From the NCBI GenBank assembly GCA_036877525.1, contig JAZGTH010000063.1, forward strand, positions 1,846,501 to 1,910,500: a stretch of DNA of 64,000 nucleotides, read 5' to 3'. The notes under the pieces were generated by a model. It worked only from the letters and a program-made list of their open reading frames with translations. It did no database searches and was not told the origin of the DNA. Below are positions 28,861 through 39,322 of this stretch, one piece after another (the first letter of the stretch is position 1; every line of letters starts with the position of its first letter). Position numbers and translations under genes: made by a program. This DNA comes from Chromobotia macracanthus (lineage: Eukaryota > Chordata > Actinopteri > Cypriniformes > Botiidae).

Positions 28861-31800
28861 GCTCAGCACTCAGAAACATCCTGCAGGTTTATACTCACAG
28901 GAGGTTTTTATTTCTGTAAGGAGCGCTCATCTGTCGAGCTATTATTTTTTCCTCTTACTCCAGTTGTATGTTCTGTGGAATACTTACTGTATTCTGCATG
29001 TCTCGACTGGACTTGCTTTGACAGCCTCTGGCAAACTGTTGCTCTGGATATCAGATTGCACTCAGACATTTCAGGATCTCCGTGCTTCACTGTGTCGTCA
29101 TGACAGAGATTGGCCATGCATACTGTACATGCATACAGTATATACTGGAAATACATATTTGATAATGGTACAGTTTGGTGCATAACTGCATTTGTCTTCT
29201 ATAAATTCATGATTTATTTCATAAGGATATTTTTGTAAAGGCTCATTATATACTTCATACATCAGTACAAAACAGGAGCAACATTTATCATGATTACTTT
29301 AACCAACCTTACCCTTGAGAAAACGCTAATTAAATAAGCTATACATGTTGTACATTTTAATGTTAAATGCAATATTAAACTAAAAGTAGTTAAACAGTAT
29401 TAAGGACATTTTGTTGACTTGGGATCTACAGTCAAAGCTGTGAACTGACAAAATGTGATTGATGATGGAGCCAGCATGATTATTTTTAACTCTCATTTAA
29501 AATGTAGAGCTTTTTAGAGCTAAAGTGACATCTTTTGGAAGAAAGCTGAAGCTACACCATTCAGGAAAATGCTGTCAGCTGCCTTTCCATATTTCATAAC
29601 TGCTTCATGGTTGTAGATTCAAGAGTCACTATTGGCTCCAAACTGACCCCCAAACTCCCAAAAATTGTATAGCCCCGCCCCCAACTCACACTATTGGCAG
29701 AGACATAATTTAATGCATCGAACTGCTCAAACAAACAAAGCCACTGTTTATGCTATTGATTAAGTCATACTAAAAAAAGCAGAGATATCTCTTTACATTA
29801 ACATGGTGAAAACCCTTTAAATCAGTCACCACACTCACTTTGTCACTAATAACATTATAAGCCTCGCCGCATTATCCAGACTGAGTTTTAGGTTGTTTCA
29901 GAATGGCACTGAAGCACACTGGAGTATTTCTGGTGTGTGGGACAGTATTTACAGTGATGCAGTGTAGTACACATAACACATAAGGTGCTAATTTAGGAAG
30001 CCTGTCACATCACACTGCAGTGTGTACACTTCACAAGTACACACTCCTCACACTCCCTTTTTAGCACCCACTCAGTGACACTCACAGCTACACAATCTGG
30101 CCGCTGTTACAGGAGGTGTTAGATTTAATATTTTTAGGTAAAACAAACCTAAATATTCAAGTATGTTCCTAAAGAATTTGAAAAAGAAAAAATAAGAGTC
30201 TCATTGGAATTACGTAATGTACATGGATGTTTTGTTTGTCAGGTCTGTTGTGGAGCATTTCCTGATTTCCAGCAGAAGTCTCACTGCATTTAATTAAATC
30301 TGTGGAACATCAGTGAATGATGGAACATCGTGCTGGTGTGATGGTGATGATTAGGCAGTGATACAGAGACTGGCAGGAAACTCTGCTGGCAGATACTGAT
30401 TCCCCCAGAGAGGAAATTACAGGTCATGTAATGCACCAAATCTGTTGTTGATTTACACAGGCTGAGACAGAGCTAGCCTGTTTGAATTTTCCACAGCAGG
30501 AGGGTGAGAGTTCATCCGTGTGATACTGACATTACCAGCCCCTGTGTGCCTTGACTTTGGGTGTCACAAAATCATCAAACCAATTTAATCAATATAATCA
30601 AACCAGTGTAATGTCATTAGATCAATGTAATCCCTGCTGTACCACCAATATCTGAGTATAAGAGTGATTAACTGTCTTGTTAGGAAAAAATGAGCACTTG
30701 GATTTAGGGTTATTGTATTTCTGCAGGTCTTTTATATCTGTTTATATAATGAGTTCATGCCTACACATGGGGAAATGTTTGTGGATATAAGAGTATGCAT
30801 ACAATGCTATGGTTTTAAACTAACATCCAGAACATTTCATTTCAGCACATGGCATCACGGCTCTTTAATCTGCATTAGTTGCTCACTGCAGGTTGTCTTG
30901 TAATCATCTGTTCATTACTCTGATCTGATATAAGTGAGAATGATTTCTCTTTCCTGCAGGCTAACAGGCAAAATGTTTGATGAGGCACCGTCTTCCAAAA
31001 CTGCAACTCTCTGAAACGATTATTAGCAACACTGAATTAACTGTAACACTCTACCTGTGTCTCCGCACCCCTCAGGAAACAAAGCGTATACATAACTCTC
31101 TCTTCATGTGCCTCCTGTCATAAAGAAAAACAAATGGCCTGCAAAGAGCAAGATCATAAGAAAAAATGATTGTCAATTAATTTCAGATTATCATTTCAGT
31201 CATGTTTCAAGCATGAACATTGTCTGCAGTTGTTGGCATACAGTGCGAGTACAGATGTGTAAAATAATATGGTTTGAATAACATTTGATGGAAATGATCT
31301 CTGACTGCATCTGTCTGCTTTTTAAGAGTGGGATAAACTTTTTATGAGAAGTATCTAAAACACTTACACAAAAGCGTGTATTTGCTGCTCTTTTAATCTC
31401 ATTGCTGTCTATGGAGAAACACTTGATGTTTAAGAAATCTCCTTTGTGCTTTTTCTGTCTTCTGTGCTGATAAAAATGAAGATCTCAGAGCAACCCTGTG
31501 TGAATGCCACAATGAGCTTCAGAAGAATGGAAAGATCTTTTCCTCATGGAGCTGTGGTTTGCAGCTGTCAATACAGCCACAATGTCGGCTCATTACACAC
31601 ACTTTTTCCATTGATTTTTTTGAGCGCCTCTAAATCTACAACATAATCTCTACAGGTGATTCCAGCTCACCACCAAAGGATGAAATGTTGCCAAAAATTT
31701 GTTCCAGGCTGATTTAACTAATACATAAATGGGAGCAATGTCAGGAGTTTTTTAATGCAATTATTCAGACAGATCTCATCAAATCACACCACTGGATTCT

Positions 31801-34800
31801 CACCCAGGATGTAATTAGCAATAAACCTCCTGCTTTGTGACAGCAGGTGACACAGAGACACAAGCTGAAATGAGCAGTCTACATAAATTATGATTTCATC
31901 AAGTTTACTAAAGCAAGAAAACAGAATGACTGACAGCTGATGTACTGAGGAGAGGAGAATTCTGTCTAATTGGTAATGTGCATGTATGACCCATAAACTT
32001 GACATGAGTTTCCTCTCTTCATTATAGCCGCTTCTGGTCTAAATCTCTGGCTGTGTTGAGTATAATCCAATTACAGTGGACTCATTTTTTTTAAGTTAAA
32101 AGGCTGTCTGCAATGGCTCATTATATGAAATCTAAGCACTGTGCTGTGGATGCTGCATGCTTTAAAGGGGAAAAGGCATGAAGGGTAGCAGAATTCTTCA
32201 TTTCTGCCAGGGATTAGTGGACAGAGTCAGCGGGTGTTTCACTGCCTCAGGAATGTGTTTAATACTCTGTGCATGGACACAGCCCGGCTCTGTGGAGCAG
32301 AACAGGGTCACGCTCAGTGGCCAGAGAAATGTGACTGGAGGATTTTGTGATTCTGCATCTGACAGGCTCCTGTTTCAGAGTGAAAGAAGCCGGGCTTGAC
32401 TTTTCAACCCGACTTTCTGTTTGTCTTTCCTGAATGCAGGTATTATTTCAAAAGGAAACTTAAACAAACAGCAGGATTCATGGGTAACATCTTTGTGACC
32501 AGCTTTGCAGAACTTCAGTCATTTTTGGAGTGATATTTATAGAACATTGATGCATTTGGCAGGAGCTTTTATCTGCAGTGACTGAAGCTACATTTCATCA
32601 GCATGTGCATGCCCATGGAAGTTTACCTTTGACCTCGGCGTTGCTAGGCTACAGGAACACACATCTGTTGCACTTATTAGACGTATCAGGATTCAATAGC
32701 GCAGCAGCATTTTTACGTGGTATTATAGTGACACCTTGTGGACGTTTATATATAGTTATTTTAGCAATACATGGATAAATGGTTAAAATAAATGAGGAGC
32801 TTATGTAAAAGGGTATTTCGAAAGGGGGTGTGAAAATAAACACTTTGAATTGATATAAAAACTCAATTTTGAGATGTACAGGATATTACATCAAGCTGTC
32901 ATCCAGGGTTATAGTGATGTATGTAGTGGGTAACAGGCCGTTTATCAGCAGAATCTCTAAATCATGTACAGGAATAATTCTCAGAGTCAGAAGATGACCT
33001 TTCATTAATAATAACTCACACCTACTGTAATTATGCAGTTTCATAGACAAACTCTTTACATTTAAATTGCTTTAAATTCTAGGTAAATAATCAGTTAAAA
33101 GGGAAATTCAGACATAACAGACATAAAACATCCTCACCAGTCCATAAACAATCAATGCAGTGCTGCATGTTTTACTGTATACTGACTCCTGTAGAACAGC
33201 ACAAGGTCGTGATATCTCTCCCAGCTGTATGAAGCAATATGTTTTATCTCCAGACATTCATTATTTATGTCTTTCAAGGAATAGCTGAAATGCATGTGGG
33301 GTTGCATATTCATCATTTCAATTTCTCACACATGCCAAGCTAAAAATAACTCTCCAATTATTGACAGGCTCAACAAACACTGGCTCCAGCCAAAGGTTAA
33401 ACGTCCACATCTAAAGCCCATTGTGAAGAAGACCGGCGTGGTTTCAGTGGGGCATGCCTGACATTGTTGTATGGGGGTGACCCCTGGTAATGGTTTGTAA
33501 GCAGTTCTTCATCTTAATTCTGAGCAGCTCCCTGCACACCACTGCTGTAACATGCCATGTGTGAGATGACAAGCATTGTGACCACATGAGGTAATGAGAA
33601 CAGCTTGCTGCAGAGATACACCCGTCTCAGGTGCACAAACACATAACTTAATAATGACATGAGGTCAGTTGTTTATGCTTGTTGTCATTTTAATGTGTAA
33701 AACACATGAAATTTGCATGCAAAGGATCTTGCATAGTCATGCTGTGTTCTTAAACACTGAACATTTCAATGTCCAAATAGAGCTAATTTATAAAATATGA
33801 AATTCAATAAATATAGGGTGAAAAATAATGTGCTAAACACAATTTATTTACACAATACAGAAGAATCTGTCTGACACATTTCAGCTTGGTTTTGCAGAAC
33901 ACAGCTTATATATGGCAAGCTTTCTATTTTTTGTTGGTCTGTGCAATAACTTATTTAACAACAAAAAAGTAAAACTCTTCCATTGATCAATTAGCACCAC
34001 AATTTTATATTTTATAATATGAAATAAATCATTTAGACATACAGATTCCATACAGTTCTTATATATGAGGGACATTAATGATGCAGCATACCAAAAATGT
34101 CATGTACTGATATATTAAGGGGGAAAAGAAGTTTATTATCAGCAGTCCATCATTCATTTTCATATGCACATTTTAATTGTTTAAATGTATTCATTGTATT
34201 GCAGAATGTCATTAAAAAAGTTTAACTTCCTCTTTAAAAGGAGGTTCTGAATATTCAGCTGATGAGAAAAGAAATCTGAAAAAGCGTCTTTTTACATTCA
34301 GCATAGTGACAAACTGATTCTGTCCTGTTTTCATCAGCTAACTAACATTCAACCGTTTCAGGCTCTTCACAGGCTGTGAGAACATTTAAGAATTGATTTA
34401 ATTAATAAATTTACATATTTCTTCAAACATTTAGGATAATAACCCTACCAAATAGACTGACGTGAGCTTCTGTCTGTTAAAGGAGAGAAAACCTAGATCA
34501 TAAGAGGTACTGTAGACTGTCCTGAAAAATCAGATCTGCCGAAAATCTGCTTTAAAAAATCATATTTATTATTATTGTTATTATAGTTTACATTATATTT
34601 ATTATTTATATTACATTTATTATTACAAAACATATTGTTTTCATTAATCAATATTCTATAGAGTGGTATTAACGCCATTACACTGTTTACCATACAATTT
34701 CAGTCTGTTTATATTTTATATAATTTATATGTATATATGAATTACCTAATTTTGTGTTATTGTACAGCACTTTTCATTATACTGCATCTTACCCCCAACT

Positions 34801-35860
34801 GCTCCCCGGGTGCCGCAGTGCTGTCCACTGTTTGTTCAATGTAGAGGACAAATTCTGAGTATGGGTCACCATACTTAGCCTGCACGTCACACCACTTTAA
34901 TAATGATTTTTTCAGTTCTGAAATCAAATTCAGGTTGAATGGTGCTGGTGTAAATCCTGAGTATTAAATACGCTGACGGTACTTAACCACAGGTTGCTGC
35001 AGTGAGGTTTTCACTTTGAATAAAATGAGTTTGCTGTAAAACATTCCTGGAAAATAAGCTTCTCGTTGCTGTAACAGAGATTTACACCACACGCATCGTC
35101 TTGGTTCCTTACTAGGACTTACTGCTTGTGTCATGACATAGCCGTGCCTCTTCCACTTTTAGAAAACTTCTCTCATGGTTACCTAATGTGTCCCATGAGA
35201 CAATGACAAGGTTACACAGATCAAAAGCTTCAGGTGGACCTTTTTGCAACTTGACCTGGTAAACTGCAAAACTAACTTTCAGACATGAAAACAGTAGGAC
35301 ATAAAACACTGAAACAGTCTTTTTTCATATGATCTGATGTCCTGGGGCGGCGTTATGAGTAACGAGTTAATGTTGACTATGTTCAAGGAACTGTGGCTAA
35401 AAACTTTTTTTATTTTATTTGTTTCTTTTCATGGAAGTGCCACCCTGATACATCAGTTTTTCTGTTAAAATTAAAAGCTTCTCAGTAATAAACTGTTTAT
35501 TTATTCAAAATGAATTCTTGATTTATTAACTAAGCAAAAACAATCAATAAAAATGTGTCTAAAACATTTTCATTCAAATGTGTCTAAAAAATCTGTAATA
35601 ACTAAGCATATCATAATATATATCATAGATCTGAGGCTGGCTGTAGATTATATAATGTACGTTTTTTGAATGTGACATCACAGCTGTACATGGCACTGGA
35701 TCTCCAGTGCTGTGATCACGGGGGTCTTGGTCAAGGTGTTGAAAACAGAATTAGTGGGGGGTGTTGGTAGTCATGTGTCGTCATGTGAATGCCAGTCTCC
35801 ATCAAAGCATGGATGACATCACCATTAATAATGAACATGATCAATGACCAACAGAAGGGG
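28861..35860. other. Intergenic region, pth1 side
   Basis: About 7 kb without a supportable gene. It is AT-rich, with no splice-bounded open frame, no tRNA-like fold and no clear transposon protein. Distant pth1 enhancers could lie here but nothing marks them. Confidence 0.55.
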
Positions 35861-35869
35861 GCCGGTGTG

Positions 35870-35875
35870 TATAAA
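35870..35875 (+). promoter_or_regulatory. TATA box of pth1
   Basis: TATAAA (in GTGTATAAAGAG) lies about 115 bases upstream of the exon 1 donor. Transcription would start near 35900. A TATA-driven promoter is usual for vertebrate PTH genes. Confidence 0.7.
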
Positions 35876-35899
35876 GAGCGAAGGGAAGTCACAACACAC

Positions 35900-35985
35900 A
35901 AATACAACACTGAACGACACATGGACCCACTCACTACAGCAGCTACTAAATATCAGACCAATCAAATAATAGACAACAAGACTCG
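35900..35985 (+). other. pth1: pth1 exon 1 (5' UTR; start approximate)
   Basis: The non-coding first exon ends at 35985 before a strong donor (ACTCG then GTAAGT). The acceptor of exon 2 is GCTGCAG at 36081-36087. The three-exon plan (UTR; pre-sequence; pro and hormone) matches mammalian PTH. The exon contains an upstream ATG at 35921. Confidence 0.7.
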
Positions 35986-36095
35986 GTAAGTTAAACCACT
36001 GCACAGTAACTATTGCCTCTCTATCATGGACACTGAGAAATTATGAAAGATCTCTGTATTGTCACTAATCACTAACTTATGCTGCAGGTATCATT

Positions 36096-36446
36096 ATGTC
36101 ACCCATACGTTCGTTCACTGTGGTTGTGGTGCTGTGGGCTCTGTGCGGTTTGTTGTATCTTGAGGGATTGCCAGTCTGGTAAGAGACTTGTTTTTGATGC
36201 TGGTATTGTTATTGGTTTTGTGATTTTCATTTCTCTCTCTGTTACAGTAAGAGGTCCATCAGTGAAGTCCAGCTCATGCACAACATCCGTGAACACAAGC
36301 AGGTGTTGACCAGACAAGACTGGCTTCAGCTGAAGCTCAACAACATCCTCACGGCCTCATTAAATGACTCCCTGAAGAAGCAGAAAGGGGAAAACGAGAG
36401 CAGACGTGTGAGAAAGGTGGACGGCACCGCCTGGATCATGACCTGA
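36096..36446 (+). CDS. pth1: Parathyroid hormone precursor
   Basis: This encodes the secreted calcium-regulating hormone that acts on class B receptors PTH1R/PTH2R. Coding parts are 36096-36178 and 36248-36446, joined in phase 2 (TG|T gives Cys) across a 69-base intron (GTAAGA..TTACAG), for 93 aa. Residues 1 to about 24 are a signal peptide with hydrophobic core FTVVVVLWALCGLLYL. A six-residue pro-segment LPVCKR ends in the dibasic cleavage site. The mature hormone of 63 aa begins SISEVQLMHN, with R20, W23, L24 and L28 of the PTH receptor-binding helix in place. Mammalian PTH is 84 aa; the C-terminal part here is shorter and Lys/Arg-rich (SRRVRK). Position beside btbd10 and bmal1 agrees. The name pth1 rather than pth2 or pth4 rests on synteny and the SxSEVQLMHN start; the a/b paralogue is not resolved. 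Confidence 0.93.
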
Positions 36447-36464
36447 ACACTGACATACTGCTTA

Positions 36465-36470
36465 AATAAA
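36465..36470 (+). terminator. pth1 polyadenylation signal
   Basis: AATAAA lies 19 bases after the pth1 stop codon, which implies a very short 3' UTR. Confidence 0.7.
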
Positions 36471-36774
36471 TCATGAAGAGGTCCACATCAGTGTGGGAAG
36501 AGGACACTGAGTGTCAATTAAAACAGTGCTGTGTCTTTTTTATTTATTTTCAACATTGTTGTTTCTTTTCTAATATTACATTATTTAAATATATCTATTT
36601 AATAGTCTGTATTGAATTAACAGTTAAACTGGGTCGAGATCATGGGCAGGACGTGCAGACTGTATGGAGGACAGCGTAACCCGTCAGCCGTTCCGTTTTC
36701 TCTTCTGTGTTGAACACTTACATGTTTTATCAAGTTTGTTTACAGAAAGCTAAAATATGTTTTTAATCATTTAT

Positions 36775-36960
36775 CTGAATGTCTCGTTCACTGCGTTTAA
36801 TCGTGCGCGTTATCCCCGCAATTCTCGCGATATTTCGAGCAGACGCGAGCAGTCGTTTCCGGTCAGCCGCGGGTGCTGATCACATCTCGTCACAATAAAG
36901 CTGCGGCTCCTCGTCGGTTTCGCTGTTGTTTCCTCTGCTCTCCTCACGGGTCAATATCAG
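36775..36960 (+). promoter_or_regulatory. btbd10 CpG-rich promoter
   Basis: A CpG-dense block in AT-rich surroundings holds TCTCGCGA at 36823-36830, a core element of TATA-less housekeeping promoters, and further CpGs (CAGACGCGAGCAG, CAGCCGCGGG). It lies immediately before the btbd10 first exon, about 300 bases after the pth1 poly(A) signal. Confidence 0.7.
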
Positions 36961-37003
36961 AAACTGATCACCTCACAGACTATGCTCACGACACTGTAGA
37001 AAG
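36850..37003 (+). other. btbd10: btbd10 exon 1 (5' UTR; start approximate)
   Basis: The probable non-coding first exon ends at a good donor, AGAAAG then GTGAGA, at 37003/37004. It lies directly inside the CpG-rich promoter. The 5' end cannot be fixed from sequence. Confidence 0.55.
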
Positions 37004-37158
37004 GTGAGATTATGCTCGTTTGATTCAGATGCTTGGGTTTTGTTGTTTAGCTTCGGTGGCTAGCAGGGCTTGTTGTGAAATGAGTGATGGTGCGTGTCTG
37101 TCTGTTGTCTGCTGTCTGTGTCCTTACCCAGAAATGAGTGAGGTGAGTGAGGGATCAC

Positions 37159-37225
37159 TTCTGTCTGTCTGTCTGTCTGTCTGTCTTAGTGTTAAAAATG
37201 GTGGGGGGGGGAAAAAAAATTTTTT

Positions 37226-37256
<31 letters not shown>

Positions 37257-37287
37257 TAGTGTTAGAAATGAGTGAGTGAGGGATCAC

Positions 37288-37320
<33 letters not shown>

Positions 37321-37351
37321 TAGTGTTAGAAATGAGTGAGTGAGGGATCAG

Positions 37352-37384
<33 letters not shown>

Positions 37385-37498
37385 TAGTGTTAGAAATGAG
37401 TGAGTGAGTGAGGGATCACTGTCTGTCTGTCTGTCTGTCTGTGTGTCTGTCTGTGTGTCTGTCTGCTGTCTGTCTGTCTGTCTGTGTTTGTCTGTCTG

Positions 37499-37540
<42 letters not shown>

Positions 37541-37619
37541 TAGTGTTAGAAATGAGTGAGTGAGGGATCACTGTCTGTCTGTGTTGTCTGTCTGTGGTTG
37601 TCTGTCTGTCTGTCTTGTT

Positions 37620-37654
<35 letters not shown>

Positions 37655-37660
37655 GTTGTT
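37159..37660. repeat. TCTG tetranucleotide array with higher-order units
   Basis: About 500 bases of TCTG/GTCT repeats in btbd10 intron 1 are broken at intervals by a spacer AGTGTTAGAAATGAGTGAG followed by TGAGGGATCA. Spacers begin at 37188, 37258, 37322, 37386 and 37542, so three successive units are 64-70 bases long. At 37203-37228 a G run passes into A8 and T8 runs. Open frames here (Ser-Val-Cys-Leu or Asp-Arg-Gln-Thr runs) are artefacts. Confidence 0.93.
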
Positions 37661-39279
37661 TGGTATCGAGTCTGGCAGAATGGCACAGGCACTGATCACT
37701 GACTGATGGCCTGTTATCTTCTGCTGTCAGATCAGGCGAGTGCGCTTTCAACTCTCGACATTATTACAATCTTCATCATTCCAGAACAAAGTCATTCAAT
37801 AACAGCCACAGTGAATCAAATGGCTGTTGTTTTAGAGAAACAGACAAAACACTTTGGTTGCAGAAATATGTTTGTTAGGAACTTCTGAATGATTAAATAA
37901 AGGGTTTGGTGAAGTGTGTTGCCGATGCCTCTTCAGTGGATGTCTTGTGTGGCTCTCTGGTGTCAAACACTTGTTGTATTTCGGGTAACAGGCTGTGTTA
38001 AAGCATTGCATTGGTTGTTTACGATGTTGTAGTAGGTTGTAAGTGCAGAATAAATGTGAAATGTGAAACTCTTCCTGTGTAAACCCTTCAGATTACTCGG
38101 CACGGGATGAGAAGGGCTGCAGTTCACACTTCCTTGTAAGTGTTCACCAGCTGAACCAGTTTCTCACCCTGTGAGTCACTTCATCTCCAGCGTCACTCCA
38201 AAGCGTAACACTTTCACTTTAACATTTACACTTTTAACTTTAACTGAGCCATCACCTTCCAGCGTTGTCTCACAGGGTTGTTGACCAGACTGCTGAAGTA
38301 CTAAACATCTTGGCTATCTCAGAAATGGGTATATGGCATGATGCAGGACATGGGAATCACAAGCTTTTCTTCATTACATTTTTCTCTTGTTGGCAGTTGG
38401 TTGTTTGCATGATACATGAGAGTTTACATAGTCAAAACTGGACAACGTTTTATACAAAGTCTTTTGGAGCTGTTTTATTGGCTTGTTGTGTTTAGAGACA
38501 AAGTTGAAAAGAGAGGGTGGGCTCTCTCTGTTGTGTTATTTTAAGGGGTTGGCCTAAATGACGACTATCTGTGGAATTTCCTGAGCTTTCAAAAGAGAGA
38601 GAAGCAGAACCGTGTTTCCAGCTTTAAGGCTTCGAGGGAGACAAATGTTTCATTTACATACTGTTTATCATATCTGAAGGCTTTCTCATGTCACATTTTA
38701 CACAGTCAGTGACATATCAGAGGGTTAAACTGCTGCATTTAAATGTGTACCACGATACTGATTGATTACAACATTTATGTAGTCTGATGCTTACATGGCA
38801 TTCCAAGGTACTACAAAGTCAAATATCTCAAAAAACATGGAATATGCACAACGGTTAAAAAACATAAACGCACTCGCCATGTTGTCATATAACTTTATGG
38901 TGCTACTTTGACATTTTTGACTTATTCTGTTTAAGTATTCAGATATAAATGCACACAGTGAGTCAGTTCAGTTGTGACAGACAGAAGACCCAACCCGTTA
39001 CTTCTGTTTATAACACTCATGATTTTAACCCCCGGCACTTCCTGATAAACTGGAACAGAAGCTACACACCCTCTCTCATCGCTTGAGAACCGTCTCTCCT
39101 ACTGCCTCATTAACCTTAAATGAGCCGTTTGTTCATTAGGATAAAAACTCTCTCATATGAGCTCAGTTTGAAACAAATCACTACTATATGTCTATGAAAA
39201 GTCACAGAATACTGATTCTGAATACAGAATATGTTCAGTGGTGCTTTCTAAGGTTTCTTGCTTAAATGTCTCTCTGCAG
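37661..39279 (+). other. btbd10 intron 1, rest
   Basis: Intron sequence after the TCTG array runs to the acceptor CTCTGCAG at 39272-39279. I see no exon in it. Human BTBD10 has extra N-terminal coding sequence; no clear equivalent was found here. Confidence 0.6.
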
Positions 39280-39322
39280 TGGCCAGATGTGTTAGTCTGG
39301 ACTTGAGGCTGAGAAGGTGAAG

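Noticed and set aside
37159..37660. CRISPR-like repeat-spacer appearance of the TCTG array
   Set aside because: The short units are simple tetranucleotides and the 'spacers' are near identical; the host is a vertebrate.
37020..37751. Open frames with Ser-Val-Cys-Leu or Asp-Arg-Gln-Thr runs
   Set aside because: Direct translation of the TCTG array in btbd10 intron 1, not a gene.
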